Positions 1-7,827 of a DNA stretch of 37,427 bases are shown here, piece after piece. The position numbers and the translations under genes were made by a program. Under the pieces are notes generated by a model. It worked only from the letters and a program-made list of their open reading frames with translations, ran no database searches and was not told the origin of the DNA. The DNA comes from Plantactinospora alkalitolerans (GTDB taxonomy: Bacteria; Actinomycetota; Actinomycetes; Mycobacteriales; Micromonosporaceae): positions 1 through 37,427 of the forward strand of contig NZ_JADPUN010000051.1 of assembly GCF_015690345.1 (NCBI RefSeq). The letters are read 5' to 3'. Within the stretch, counting starts at the first letter, position 1. The number at the start of each line of letters is the position of its first letter.

Positions 1-114
1 GCGACCCTCGCGATCAACGACGCCACGCAGACGTTCCCACCCCAGATCGACCCCGAACGGCAGGCCATCATCGACGCCCTCACCCCGAGCGGACCTCAGG
101 CACTAACGAAATGA
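1..114 (+). CDS. C-terminal end of an unidentified protein (partial)
   Basis: An open frame enters from the left edge and stops with TGA at 112-114, giving the last 37 residues of a protein that begins outside the window. The visible tail is polar, with a proline-rich stretch (TFPPQIDPERQ) followed by a short predicted helix (AIIDALTPS). No motif allows a family assignment. It converges on the leftward gene that ends at 103, so the two genes overlap tail to tail by about 12 bases. Codon use is typical of a real high-GC gene. Function unknown. Confidence 0.55.
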   Translation, partial: ATLAINDATQTFPPQIDPERQAIIDALTPSGPQALTK

Positions 115-417
115 CCGAACTCGGGCGGCCGAGAGGAGACCGATCTCGACTAGGCAGAGGGCCAGCAGTGCGTTTGACCTGGTTCGCAGGCTTTCAAGAT
201 CGAGACGTTGGCGATCGAGCTGCCGACGCGCCTCACCTATGATCAAATCCAGCTGCGGGGTGTCGAGGTCTGACTTAATCGGCCATTTGAGTTCCGCCGG
301 CCTCTCAAAAGTGGGGAGCCGCGCTCCAGGGCGAAACGGCGAGATCGCATAGCGGAGATAGAGTCGTGCCTCACGTAGCCTGCCGGTGACAACATCCATC
401 AGCGATCCGTGAGCCAT
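103..417 (-). CDS. Small helical protein, last gene of the ATP-grasp cassette
   Basis: A 104-residue product starting at ATG 417, which overlaps the end of the upstream ATP-grasp gene by 19 bases, so translational coupling is likely. The N-terminal half is basic and aromatic (LREARLYLRYAISPF) and is followed by a proline-rich linker. The C-terminal half holds an amphipathic Arg/Leu/Glu-rich helix (LIIGEARRQLDRQRLD) running into a hydrophobic stretch, NALLALCLVEIGLLSA at about residues 82-97, that could be one membrane helix or a buried helix. I do not recognise the family. Its position makes it a candidate partner or anchor of the ATP-grasp enzyme. The protein stops soon after the hydrophobic segment, so its C-terminus may be truncated. 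Confidence 0.6.
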   Translation of the reverse strand: MAHGSLMDVVTGRLREARLYLRYAISPFRPGARLPTFERPAELKWPIKSDLDTPQLDLIIGEARRQLDRQRLDLESLRTRSNALLALCLVEIGLLSAARVRSFR

Positions 418-1331
418 CCGGCCAGTGCCCGGGTCGCGGGCTCAGCGACCTCATCGGGCAGGAACAGCCACTGGCCGCCGGGGTTGATGTCGGTGAAAAC
501 GGGCCCGTCATCGTCGATCATCCAGTCCTGGCACGTCATTCCCAGCCTCAGAGATGCGGCGAGCGCGCCAGCTTCGGCTGCTACCGTTGGCCACCTCGCT
601 GCCCGAAACGAACTGTGCGCCGGTATGTGCGATCGCCAGTCGACTGGCAATCCGCGTCCATCGAGCTCGGCCACCCATGCCTCCTCGCGCACGGTAACGA
701 CACGTAAATGGGTGTGGGCGTGGACGAGTGACTGCGCCAAGAACGGAGCCGCGAACAGGTCGGCATCGCGAATATCGTTCACTCGCTGCTCCGTCACATA
801 GACAACATGCTGAGAGCCATCGGCCTCGAAATTTCCCGGTCCTAGTGGCTTCAGGATGAACGGTTCGCCCAGCTCGGCCGCAAGGTGGTCAGGGTCGGCG
901 CTGATGAGCGTTTTCGGGACCCGGATCCCGGCGGCTTCCGCTGCACGGTACTGAACGACCTTGTTCTCGGCGGCGTAGAGACTGTCCAGCGATGTGATCC
1001 ACTCGATCTTCGGGTCCCGGATGATAGCGGCGAGTAGCGCCACCCTGGACGCCATGACCGCTGCCTCATGGCTGCCGAGCATGGTCCCGTGGCTCCAGTT
1101 AGCGGGCGCAAGCCGTCGTAGCCACCCTCGCATCGAGCGGTCCGACACGTTGACCCGGGTCCCATCGGCGGTCTCGAACACTGTCTGATCAGGTGCCACC
1201 GCCACGACACCCGGCTGGAGCGACGAGGCGTCGATCACTACCAGCCGGTCCGGCCGGACAAGATCGGCCACGGCCTGCAAATGTGGGTCCGCAAGATCCC
1301 CGACCAGCAGGACAGCGCTACGGAGCGACAC
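399..1331 (-). CDS. ATP-grasp family ligase (MvdD/RimK-like)
   Basis: A protein of about 310 residues with ATP-grasp architecture. It has an N-terminal nucleotide-type fold (SAVLLVGDLADPHLQAV), a central segment with SLDSLYAAENKVVQYRAAE and RVPKTL, the ATP-binding stretch EPFILKPLGPGNFE, and a C-terminal metal-binding signature (FTDINPGGQWLFLPDE). The DINPGGQWLFLP element resembles the xxNPxGQWLWL motif of ATP-grasp peptide ligases that make omega-ester or omega-amide links in graspetides (microviridin MvdC/D type). GTG at 1331 is preferred as start because it overlaps the stop of the upstream small ORF by 14 bases and lies directly before the first beta strand; the frame stays open to 1373. 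RiPP modification is inference from family resemblance and context. Amide ligation on another substrate is the alternative. Confidence 0.8.
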   Translation of the reverse strand: MSLRSAVLLVGDLADPHLQAVADLVRPDRLVVIDASSLQPGVVAVAPDQTVFETADGTRVNVSDRSMRGWLRRLAPANWSHGTMLGSHEAAVMASRVALLAAIIRDPKIEWITSLDSLYAAENKVVQYRAAEAAGIRVPKTLISADPDHLAAELGEPFILKPLGPGNFEADGSQHVVYVTEQRVNDIRDADLFAAPFLAQSLVHAHTHLRVVTVREEAWVAELDGRGLPVDWRSHIPAHSSFRAARWPTVAAEAGALAASLRLGMTCQDWMIDDDGPVFTDINPGGQWLFLPDEVAEPATRALAGWLTDR

Positions 1332-1551
1332 AGCCGAACGTGACCAACAGGCCCGCCTCGTCAGTCGTTTCAACCGTCCTGGTTTCGATCGTCAACGGGC
1401 CGGGCCTTGAGTCACTATCGTTCTCGACGTCCCGCAGGTCCCACACCGCATCCACAATCGGAGCACCTAGCCAGCGATAAAGATCCACACCCACTGCCCC
1501 GATCGACGTCGGCAAGAACCCGAGGGACACTCTACTGACCATCATGGTCAT
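1318..1551 (-). CDS. Small ORF directly upstream of and overlapping the ATP-grasp gene
   Basis: The frame stops at 1318 and overlaps the start of the ATP-grasp gene. ATG 1551 gives 77 residues; a GTG at 1593 would add 14. The product begins with a hydrophobic/aromatic half (VSLGFLPTSIGAVGVDLYRW) and ends with an acidic, threonine-rich half (DLRDVENDSDS, then LTIETRTVETTDEAG). A short protein with a Thr/Glu/Asp-rich C-terminus placed just before an ATP-grasp ligase is what a graspetide precursor looks like. I do not see the conserved leader of any named precursor family, so this remains a hypothesis. It could instead be a small accessory protein. It is transcribed divergently from the HEPN-type gene at 1749. 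Confidence 0.5.
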   Translation of the reverse strand: MTMMVSRVSLGFLPTSIGAVGVDLYRWLGAPIVDAVWDLRDVENDSDSRPGPLTIETRTVETTDEAGLLVTFGCVAP

Positions 1552-1748
1552 GAGCCTGGGCGCACCCCTTTCGTGACCGCCTCGCCCGATCACCCCCAGA
1601 CGACAAAGAGCGACTCATTCCCAGACGTCTCCCGACGGGCTCGGCCGACCCGGCAAGAAAATGCGGAGGACATCCGGCAGCCTCTGAGCGTATCGTCGCC
1701 CGAGTTGTCCGTTACACGACCAGATCGACTTCGATATCGGGAAGGGCC

Positions 1749-3125
1749 GTGACAGAGCAGACCTCTCGCAAGCCTCGGGTGCGACGCCGGCCTGGTCTCC
1801 CAACATCGGTGATGCGTTCCTGGCAGGAGGAAATCGTCCGCGAACGCCAGGACGAGCAGGAGCGCGAACGTCGCCGCGCGGCGGCGGTCGACAGGTTGTT
1901 GGCTGTCGCCGCCACAACCGGGATGACCCTCATCCGAGGCAGGTACGGACTGACCCTCCGCTTAGAACACGGCGGGCAGCCGTTCGAGGTTCCGCTGCGC
2001 GACGACCACCCAGAGCTCGACAGCCTCACGGCCAGGGTGGGCCCGGGCTTGGTGGTGCTCGGCGACTACAGCGCGTTCGCTCAAATCGACCAGGGCTACA
2101 TCGAAGCCCTCGTCGTAGGGGCCGGTCATGCACCAGAGGCGGGCACTCCAGACGCGTACCACCACTGGGACAGCTACCGCCCGGGAACCATTCGCGCCGT
2201 GGCCCCTGACGGTGGTGGGCAGGTTGAGTTGTCCCCCGGGTCGGCGGCATTTTGGTGCCTACGCGGGCGGTTCGTTGAGACAACGATGGAGCTGGGTCGC
2301 GACGAACCTACGTATACCACGCTGAAGATTCGGAGCCACTCGCCGTCCACTCCGGACGAAGCAATGAAGTTGTTGACCCTCGTTGCCGAGTCCTGGTCGT
2401 TTGACCTCGACGGGGAGTACGGGCTGGGTTTCCGCCTCGCTCTGCGTCCCTCGTGGCCGCCGCCCAACTACCCGCGCCGTCGGCGCGGAGCGCGGCCGGC
2501 GGCAATCGAGCCCACGGTTGACGTACCGTCCCGGGCGTATGAAGCCGAAGCCTTGGCGTTCTACTGGTACGCCCGAGCCATGCCACGCGCCCCATTCGTG
2601 CAATTTTTGGCCTTCTATCAGGTGCTGGAGTACCACTTCACCCGGTACGCCCACAACCTTGGCGTCCAAGAGGTCGCCACGCTGCTGACCCGGCCGGGCG
2701 TGGATCTACAGAGCATGGCCTTCCACAGCAGAGTCTTCGACGCGATTGCTAACGTGGCTCGCTCGCAGCGCTCCGAATTGGCTCAGCTTCGGGCCACGAT
2801 CGAGGCCACGGCGACGGCCGCCGGACTCAAACAGCGGATCTTGTCCGACCCGGCGCTGAAGGCTCATTTGCACGAGAAGGCACTGACCGGCGCCGCACCG
2901 GTACGCGTGAACGCCAACAGCCGGCCCACTTCGGTCGTCGAGGCCGTCGCCCAGCGTGTCTACAACTTGCGCTGCATGGTGGTGCACAGCAAGGAGGGCA
3001 GCAACGCGCAGGTTCTGCTGCTGCCGCAGACGCCTCAGTTCCTCGACATCGAACGGGACTTGCCGTTGATGCGCTACCTGGCCCGAGCCGCCCTGACCGC
3101 GAGCAGCTCGCCACTCGCCTTCTGA
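1749..3125 (+). CDS. HEPN-domain-like protein, possible RNase of a defence locus
   Basis: A 458-residue protein starting at GTG 1749, with a purine-rich stretch (GGGAAGGG) a few bases upstream. The N-terminus (residues 1-60) is highly charged and helical (SWQEEIVRERQDEQERERRR). The middle is beta-rich and unassigned. From about residue 270 there is an all-helical domain: FVQFLAFYQVLEYHF near its beginning and RVYNLRCMVVHSKEG near its end. The R408-x4-H413 arrangement in a YxLRxxxVH context matches the Rx4-6H catalytic motif of HEPN domains found in many toxin, CRISPR-associated and abortive-infection RNases. No transmembrane segment or signal peptide is visible. Assignment to HEPN rests on the motif and helical context, not on a search. 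The Mrr-like nuclease nearby fits a defence role. Confidence 0.6.
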   Translation: MTEQTSRKPRVRRRPGLPTSVMRSWQEEIVRERQDEQERERRRAAAVDRLLAVAATTGMTLIRGRYGLTLRLEHGGQPFEVPLRDDHPELDSLTARVGPGLVVLGDYSAFAQIDQGYIEALVVGAGHAPEAGTPDAYHHWDSYRPGTIRAVAPDGGGQVELSPGSAAFWCLRGRFVETTMELGRDEPTYTTLKIRSHSPSTPDEAMKLLTLVAESWSFDLDGEYGLGFRLALRPSWPPPNYPRRRRGARPAAIEPTVDVPSRAYEAEALAFYWYARAMPRAPFVQFLAFYQVLEYHFTRYAHNLGVQEVATLLTRPGVDLQSMAFHSRVFDAIANVARSQRSELAQLRATIEATATAAGLKQRILSDPALKAHLHEKALTGAAPVRVNANSRPTSVVEAVAQRVYNLRCMVVHSKEGSNAQVLLLPQTPQFLDIERDLPLMRYLARAALTASSSPLAF

Positions 3126-3166
3126 CACGCCGACCATGCACGAGAATCCGGACTAGCGGTGCAGCC

Positions 3167-3568
3167 TTGCGCCGGCTGTCCATTGGCGAACCGAGGCCGA
3201 TCGGTACTCGTTCGACGATCGTCGACATCCCAATCACGCCGCCCATCTGCCTGCCGTTCACCGCCACCGCCCAGGCCGGCGCGGACGCCGGTGTGACCGC
3301 GTTCGGGATCGGGTTCGGCGTGGCCAGCCTCGCCGCGCCCGCCCTGCTCGCCGACCGGTACGGCACCGTCGGCTACGCCACCATCGCCGGCGTCCTCGCC
3401 ACCCCCGTCACCCTTGCCAAAGCCGGCGTGCCCCTGGCCGCCGCCGCCCTGCTGACCACCACCGGCGGCTACACCGCCGTCCTGCTCGCCATCGGCGGCA
3501 CCTGCGTCATCGCCGCCGTCGGCATCTGCGGCAAGGCCGCGAGGAGGTCCTCGGTGACCGGCGTGTGA
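3167..3568 (+). pseudogene. C-terminal fragment of an MFS transporter
   Basis: From about 3230 the frame encodes AGADAGVTAFGIGFGVASL, then DRYGTVGYATIAGVLATPV, and three hydrophobic helices to the end. This matches the last three or so transmembrane segments of a major facilitator superfamily permease, including the R-Y-G-T loop often seen before the penultimate pair. A full MFS protein is about 400 residues. Here only about 110 recognisable residues remain, and the sequence before them (RRLSIGEPRPIGTRST) does not look like a transporter. I therefore call it a 5'-truncated remnant. It lies between the HEPN-type and nuclease genes, as expected if those inserted into or replaced older chromosomal DNA. 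Confidence 0.65.
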
Positions 3569-3603
3569 GAAAACCGTCGGCCCCGCGTGGTTGACTCCCC
3601 GCC

Positions 3604-5358
3604 ATGGTCACCGTGAACTGGGAGCGCGAGCCCGGCGAGAAGATCGAGGAGTTCGTCGCCGCCCTGCTGCTGCTCACCCACCCGCACGGCAACCACATCA
3701 CCCCTTCCAGCGGTGACCGTGGCGTCGACGTGCTGGTGTGGAACCCCGACGGTTACGACATCTACCAGGTCAAGCGGTACTCCCGCCCACTGACCTCCCG
3801 GCAGGCGACCATGATCGAAGAATCGTGGCACACCTTCGTCGCGCAGACACTGCCGGCGCTGCCGGTCCGCTCCTGGACCCTGGTCACGCCGTGGAATCCG
3901 AGCAACGAACGGCTCGATTGGCTGCGGGGCCTGACCGACGGGCACGACTTCCCCGTCCACTGGATGGGCGGCCGCACCCTCGACGGTATGGCCTCGCAGC
4001 GGCCGTCCCTGGTCGACTACTACTTCGGCGACGGCGGCGAACGCTGGCACCGGCTGATGGCCGAGGCGCTGCACGCCGGCCGAGACACTTCCCCGGGTAG
4101 CGCCGGGGAGGACCTGCTCGAGGCCATCATCGCCCGCCACCGAAGCCTGACCGCCTCCCTCAACGAGGTCGACCCGTTCTACCGCTACGAGTTGGAGATC
4201 CGGGCAGGCCACCTGCGTGACCACCCCTTCGAAGCCGACCTGCGACGCCACTCCCCTGTCGCGGAGGTGCAGTACACGCAGCTCGACCCGGAGCACTTCC
4301 AGGTGATGCGGATCGTGCCACTGTGCGCGGAGTCGACCCGCCTGCGCCCGATCACCACCTCGCTGCGGCTCGAAGTCACGACCGGATCGGCCGAACACCA
4401 GGCGGTCGAGGAATTCCGCCACTTCGGCGCCCCGATCCACGCAATCCCCGGCACCGTCACCGAGACCACCGGACCGCCCGGCCACGACCGCGGCACAGGC
4501 GACGGCCTGTTCAGTATCATGCCCCTGGCCAGCTCCGACGACCTCCCGGACTTTGAGGTCCGCCTCGTCACCGCCAACGGAGCCCCGCTCCACACGCTCG
4601 ACCTCGTCGACGTGGCGGTGTCCCGCGGCATCAGCGGCCCGGGAATGTGGCTCTCCGGCCGGGACCGTAGCGACGTCCTACAGTTCAAGTTCTACCTGAA
4701 CGGACCCGACGGCGACGAAGTCCGCATCCAGGCGAGCTCCCTGGCAGGCAAGACCCCAGCCGACGTGTTGCCGGCGATACGGATGGCAGCGGACTTCGTC
4801 GACGGCAACGGCATCCTGCTCGCCGTACGCGGCGGCAGGCCCCTGACCTCTGCCTGGGACGTGACCGACTCCGCGCTGCGGGCCAACGCCCAGTGGCACG
4901 TCACGCTCCTCGACGCGCTCCAGGCCATCCAACGCCACACCTACCAGCGGGTGACGATCCCCGACGTCCAGACGATCCCGGCCGACGACATCGAGACCAT
5001 CCTGCGCACCGGTCGTCTCCTACGAGGCGAGCGGATCGAGACCCCGTGGACGGAGGTGACGCTGACCGTCGTCACGCCGGACAGGCTCCCCCCAACCGAC
5101 GCCGAGTTCAGTTTCATCTCCGAATGGCCCCTCACCGTGCGGCTGGGCGACCGGGAGATCACTGTCACGGCGAAGCGTCGCGTGCTGTACCAGGCGGCAC
5201 GGGTCGCCGACCCGGCCGAGAGCGCCTCGGCCGAGCCCGGCGCCACCCTCCGACTGCTTCCCGGCTCCACCGACCAGGCCGTGATCGTCGCCGTGCCCGT
5301 CGACCCCCACAACCTCGCGACCGGCACCGGCGGCGAGACGCCCAACTCCGGGAGGTAG
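3604..5358 (+). CDS. Mrr-like PD-(D/E)XK restriction endonuclease-type protein
   Basis: A 584-residue protein. Residues 11-60 carry the nuclease core: an initial helix with Glu15/Glu16 (GEKIEEFVAALLLL), the metal-binding aspartate in GDRGVDV (D38, D42), and the distal strand YDIYQVKRY with the Q55-x-K57 variant common in Mrr/type IV-like enzymes. The helix SRQATMIEESWHTF follows. This order (E...GDxGVD...QxK) is diagnostic of the restriction-endonuclease fold that cleaves DNA. The remaining ~450 residues are mixed alpha/beta and unassigned; they may recognise modified DNA or a trigger. ATG 3604 has no clear Shine-Dalgarno sequence, so it may be leaderless or start elsewhere. It appears as a solitary nuclease with no methylase gene, which favours a modification-dependent or abortive role (inference). 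Confidence 0.75.
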   Translation: MVTVNWEREPGEKIEEFVAALLLLTHPHGNHITPSSGDRGVDVLVWNPDGYDIYQVKRYSRPLTSRQATMIEESWHTFVAQTLPALPVRSWTLVTPWNPSNERLDWLRGLTDGHDFPVHWMGGRTLDGMASQRPSLVDYYFGDGGERWHRLMAEALHAGRDTSPGSAGEDLLEAIIARHRSLTASLNEVDPFYRYELEIRAGHLRDHPFEADLRRHSPVAEVQYTQLDPEHFQVMRIVPLCAESTRLRPITTSLRLEVTTGSAEHQAVEEFRHFGAPIHAIPGTVTETTGPPGHDRGTGDGLFSIMPLASSDDLPDFEVRLVTANGAPLHTLDLVDVAVSRGISGPGMWLSGRDRSDVLQFKFYLNGPDGDEVRIQASSLAGKTPADVLPAIRMAADFVDGNGILLAVRGGRPLTSAWDVTDSALRANAQWHVTLLDALQAIQRHTYQRVTIPDVQTIPADDIETILRTGRLLRGERIETPWTEVTLTVVTPDRLPPTDAEFSFISEWPLTVRLGDREITVTAKRRVLYQAARVADPAESASAEPGATLRLLPGSTDQAVIVAVPVDPHNLATGTGGETPNSGR

Positions 5359-5453
5359 GACCTCAGCGGGCTGTCACCACCGCCGAATCCGCCAACGGGC
5401 GACACAGATGATCATGTGCTCCCAGTTTGCTCCCAATGTAAGGAGCAATTGCG

Positions 5454-5491
5454 AACTAGCTCGTTACCGGAATTCCGGTAACGAGCTAGTT
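5454..5491. repeat. Perfect 38-bp palindrome next to the tRNA fragment
   Basis: Two 19-base arms meet with no spacer (left arm AACTAGCTCGTTACCGGAA, right arm its exact reverse complement). The centre contains CCGGAATTCCGG. It lies 16 bases beyond the CCA end of the tRNA-Val fragment, on the side that would be host DNA after tRNA integration. It could be the terminator of the tRNA transcript, a recombinase or replication-related site, or a relic of inverted duplication. No run of T follows, which weakens a simple intrinsic-terminator reading. Confidence 0.85.
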
Positions 5492-5507
5492 GACCTGCGT
5501 ATATAAC

Positions 5508-5556
5508 TGGTGGGCGATACTGGGTTTGAACCAGTGACCTCTTCCGTGTCAAGGAA
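5508..5556 (-). other. 3' half of tRNA-Val(GAC): attachment-site scar
   Basis: Read on the minus strand, this segment holds the anticodon loop TTGACAC (anticodon GAC), the 3' side of the anticodon stem GGAAG, a variable region, a complete T-arm (ACTGG, TTCAAAC, CCAGT), the acceptor strand ATCGCCC, discriminator A and encoded CCA. Upstream of the anticodon stem the sequence diverges, and no D-arm or 5' acceptor strand is present, so this cannot be a functional tRNA. Such 3'-half copies arise when an integrase-borne element inserts into a tRNA gene and duplicates the attB core. The geometry puts the element on the high-coordinate side. No integrase or complete tRNA-Val is visible in the window. 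Confidence 0.8.
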
Positions 5557-5843
5557 CGGACCACAACGCTCTGACCAGCAACGACAAAAGACCCGCAGGT
5601 CGGGCGGGGGACGATACGTGCAGGTCAAGGCCGTTGAGCGCCGTTCAGCGCCGTTGGGAGCGCGGCCCCGCTCCCATTCTGCTCCCCCACACCATCCAAC
5701 GATCCGAGGGAAATCCGGCTCGAGGCGCACTCACATGCCGAGATGTGCGCACCCAATCACGGCGGCAGCGATGCCGATGTCAGCCCCTGCGGGCCGTGGG
5801 GCACCCGGTCGCCGGGCTCGCCCACGTGACACCATGTTGCGCC
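5557..5843. other. No gene seen between att scar and DUF1963 remnant
   Basis: About 290 bases without a convincing coding region. A frame runs open through the tRNA fragment into the downstream gene, but its first ~160 residues (poly-Arg, tRNA-derived) do not look like protein. The short direct repeat GTTCAGCGCCGTT / GTTGAGCGCCGTT occurs around 5633-5656. Confidence 0.5.
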
Positions 5844-6718
5844 GTGGATCATCAGGGGCAGTTTGGTCGTGCAGCGCTCGCGTTGGGCATCGCGGGCGAC
5901 GAGGTCAGCCGGTTCATCCAGCACCTCCGCTTGTCGATCCGGTTGAGCGGGGGATCCGGCGGTGTTCCGGTCGGGCAGTTCGGTGGGTTGCCCGGCTGCC
6001 GGTGGGCATGGACTGGCCGTCCGACGGGGTCAGTCCGTTGCCGTTCATCTTCTCGGTCGACTGTGCGGCGCTGCCAAGAGTCGACGGCTTCGGCCTGCCG
6101 GCAGACGGCTCGCTGCTGTTCTTCCAGGACCACGAGCAGGCCGCTGCCACCGGGGAGCGGAGGTACGGGCGCGTCGTGTATCTGCCGGCCGGTACCGATA
6201 CCGAGGTGGCGGCAGGATCCACCGACGACGCGTTCGTCGACGAGCAGTACGACGTCGGCGCCACGCTACGCGCGGAGTTCCCCGATTGGTTCGGGGAGGA
6301 CGAGGAGGACGAGGAGGACCTGTCGCCCTTCCAGCAGCAGTTGGCCCGTGACCTCGAGCGTGACCTACCGCACCTGGACGAACTCTGTGCTCTGGCCAAC
6401 GATCTCTGGCCGCCGCACAACAGGTGCATCAGCGCCTATATCGGCGGGTATGCCGACGAGGAAGTTATCAAGAGTATTGCGGAACAGACCCTCGCGTGGC
6501 GCGAGAAGACCGGCGAGATCGTCATCCCGGTCGCGAAATGGTATTCCCATGTGGAGAAGGAGACGCACCGGCTGACGAGTGAGTGGGTGTCGCTCGCCCG
6601 CTTTCCCGTAGACAACGAGCTCTATTACCGCAGTGACGGGAGTTTCGTGATTCGTCACGACGACCTGGCCGCTGGTCGGCTGGACGAGGCACTTTCCGTG
6701 GCTGAGTTGATCCCGTAG
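5844..6718 (+). pseudogene. DUF1963 (YwqG-like) gene with a one-base frameshift
   Basis: The N-terminal part starts at GTG 5844 (DHQGQFGRAALALGIAGDEV) and reaches SGGVPVGQFGGLP, then continues in another frame as LPVGMDWPSDGVSPLPFIFS, VDCAALPRVDGFGLPADGSL and LFFQD to a stop at 6718. Joined, they give the classical DUF1963 opening (F-G-G-L-P-x-L-P-x-G-x-x-W-P then L-x-F-I/L-x-x-x-D-C/L-A). The break is at 5991-5993, where CCC replaces an expected CCCC, so one lost C explains it. The rest (~240 residues, with an acidic run EDEEDEEDL near the middle) is intact. It is either a recent pseudogene or a sequencing error in a C-run. Function of the family is unknown; proteins of this type sit in toxin/immunity-rich regions. 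Confidence 0.7.
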
Positions 6719-6839
6719 AACACCGGCGGCGCCGGATACGGCCACGATCTGCATTGCCTGCGATGCCGACGCCAGATGCTGGGCATCCGCTATCGTCTAG
6801 ATGAGTGCAGTTCGCGGCTTCCTGCAGGATGGCTTGGGG

Positions 6840-7664
6840 TTATCCATGGCCGCGTTCCTGCCATCCGGGCCATCGCCAGCTGTCGACCTCCGGCCAGGTT
6901 GTCACGAGCCCGGTGGAGAGCGCGCCGCCGAATGCCACGGTTCCCTCATGGGATGCGTAGACGATCCAGTCGTGATGCTCGTCGCTCCAGAGACCCTCGG
7001 GCCCGGTGTACCTCGGTGCGAAGATTTCGACATCCAGCAGGTAATCGGCCCCATACTCGCGCAACTCGATCACACGCGGGCGGCCCAACTCTCGCAGCAC
7101 TCGGCGGACCCGGTCAACGCTGTCGTTCTCCCACATCGATTCTCCGGTCAGCACCAGCACATCTTGCAGAACCGAACTACTCAGCAACGGGTGCCAACCG
7201 CCGTTCTGCACACCCCATCGCTGCTGCAGCGAGGTGCGCCAGGCTGATGACTCCTCGGGCGTCAGCACGCGCCGATACGGGACCGGGTCGGCGCGGCGAC
7301 TGGGCCGCGCCTTCCAACGCTGCACGTTTGCAGCGAACAGCCGGCGTTCCTCGGCCATGGCCTGTGCCTGGATCTCGTCGTGCGGTGGCTTGGTGAACGG
7401 AGACTCCGCATTCTCGGAAGCCGCGAGCAGCGTGGAGGTCACTATGTCGACGCCGGGAAGCCGGTCCGGATCGAGCCGCTCAACCTCTATGAGCATGGCG
7501 TCCACGACGTTGTAACGGGGGAAGATCCGCTTCGCTTCGGTGGTGTAGTGGTACCCATCAGCTTGGCGGCCATCGTTGGGCAGCTGACTGTACTCCCGCT
7601 GGAGTTCCTCGTATCGCGCCGTCAGATAGCGGCGTGACGCCCAGTGCAGCCGTATGGAATCCAC
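6840..7664 (-). CDS. Conserved-looking hypothetical protein, about 274 aa
   Basis: GTG 7664 is the preferred start because GGAGAGG lies 8 bases upstream; the open frame continues to 7898 but with composition unlike protein. The product starts VDSIRLHWASRRYLTARYEE and contains a helical N-terminal half with Arg/Glu pairs, then SSAWRTSLQQRWGVQNGGWH, a hydrophobic segment (LQDVLVLTGESMWENDS), and a beta-rich end (DWIVYASHEGTVAFGGALST) followed by a Trp-rich tail (WPEVDSWRWPGWQ). The C-terminal pattern resembles small actinobacterial proteins with an aromatic exit strand, but I cannot name the family. No signal peptide or membrane helix. It lies downstream of the 102-aa gene on the same strand. 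Confidence 0.65.
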   Translation of the reverse strand: MDSIRLHWASRRYLTARYEELQREYSQLPNDGRQADGYHYTTEAKRIFPRYNVVDAMLIEVERLDPDRLPGVDIVTSTLLAASENAESPFTKPPHDEIQAQAMAEERRLFAANVQRWKARPSRRADPVPYRRVLTPEESSAWRTSLQQRWGVQNGGWHPLLSSSVLQDVLVLTGESMWENDSVDRVRRVLRELGRPRVIELREYGADYLLDVEIFAPRYTGPEGLWSDEHHDWIVYASHEGTVAFGGALSTGLVTTWPEVDSWRWPGWQERGHG

Positions 7665-7827
7665 GCGGTTATCCTCTCCGATCACTCCATGGCACCATAC
7701 CTGCCAGCCAACAGCCGATCGTTCTAACATCATCGCCGCGACGCAAGACGAAGACCCGAGACCTTCCAGTTCCGGCATGGCACGCTTCACAGGTGCACTG
7801 ATCTGCTGCAGTCCGGGTGGGTTGGGG

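Noticed and set aside
5510-5843. Long open frame starting in the tRNA fragment and leading into the DUF1963 gene
   Set aside because: Its first part (TGFEPVTSSV and similar) is the usual spurious translation of a tRNA 3' half, followed by Arg/Pro/Ser-rich low-quality sequence. The real gene begins near 5844 in another frame.
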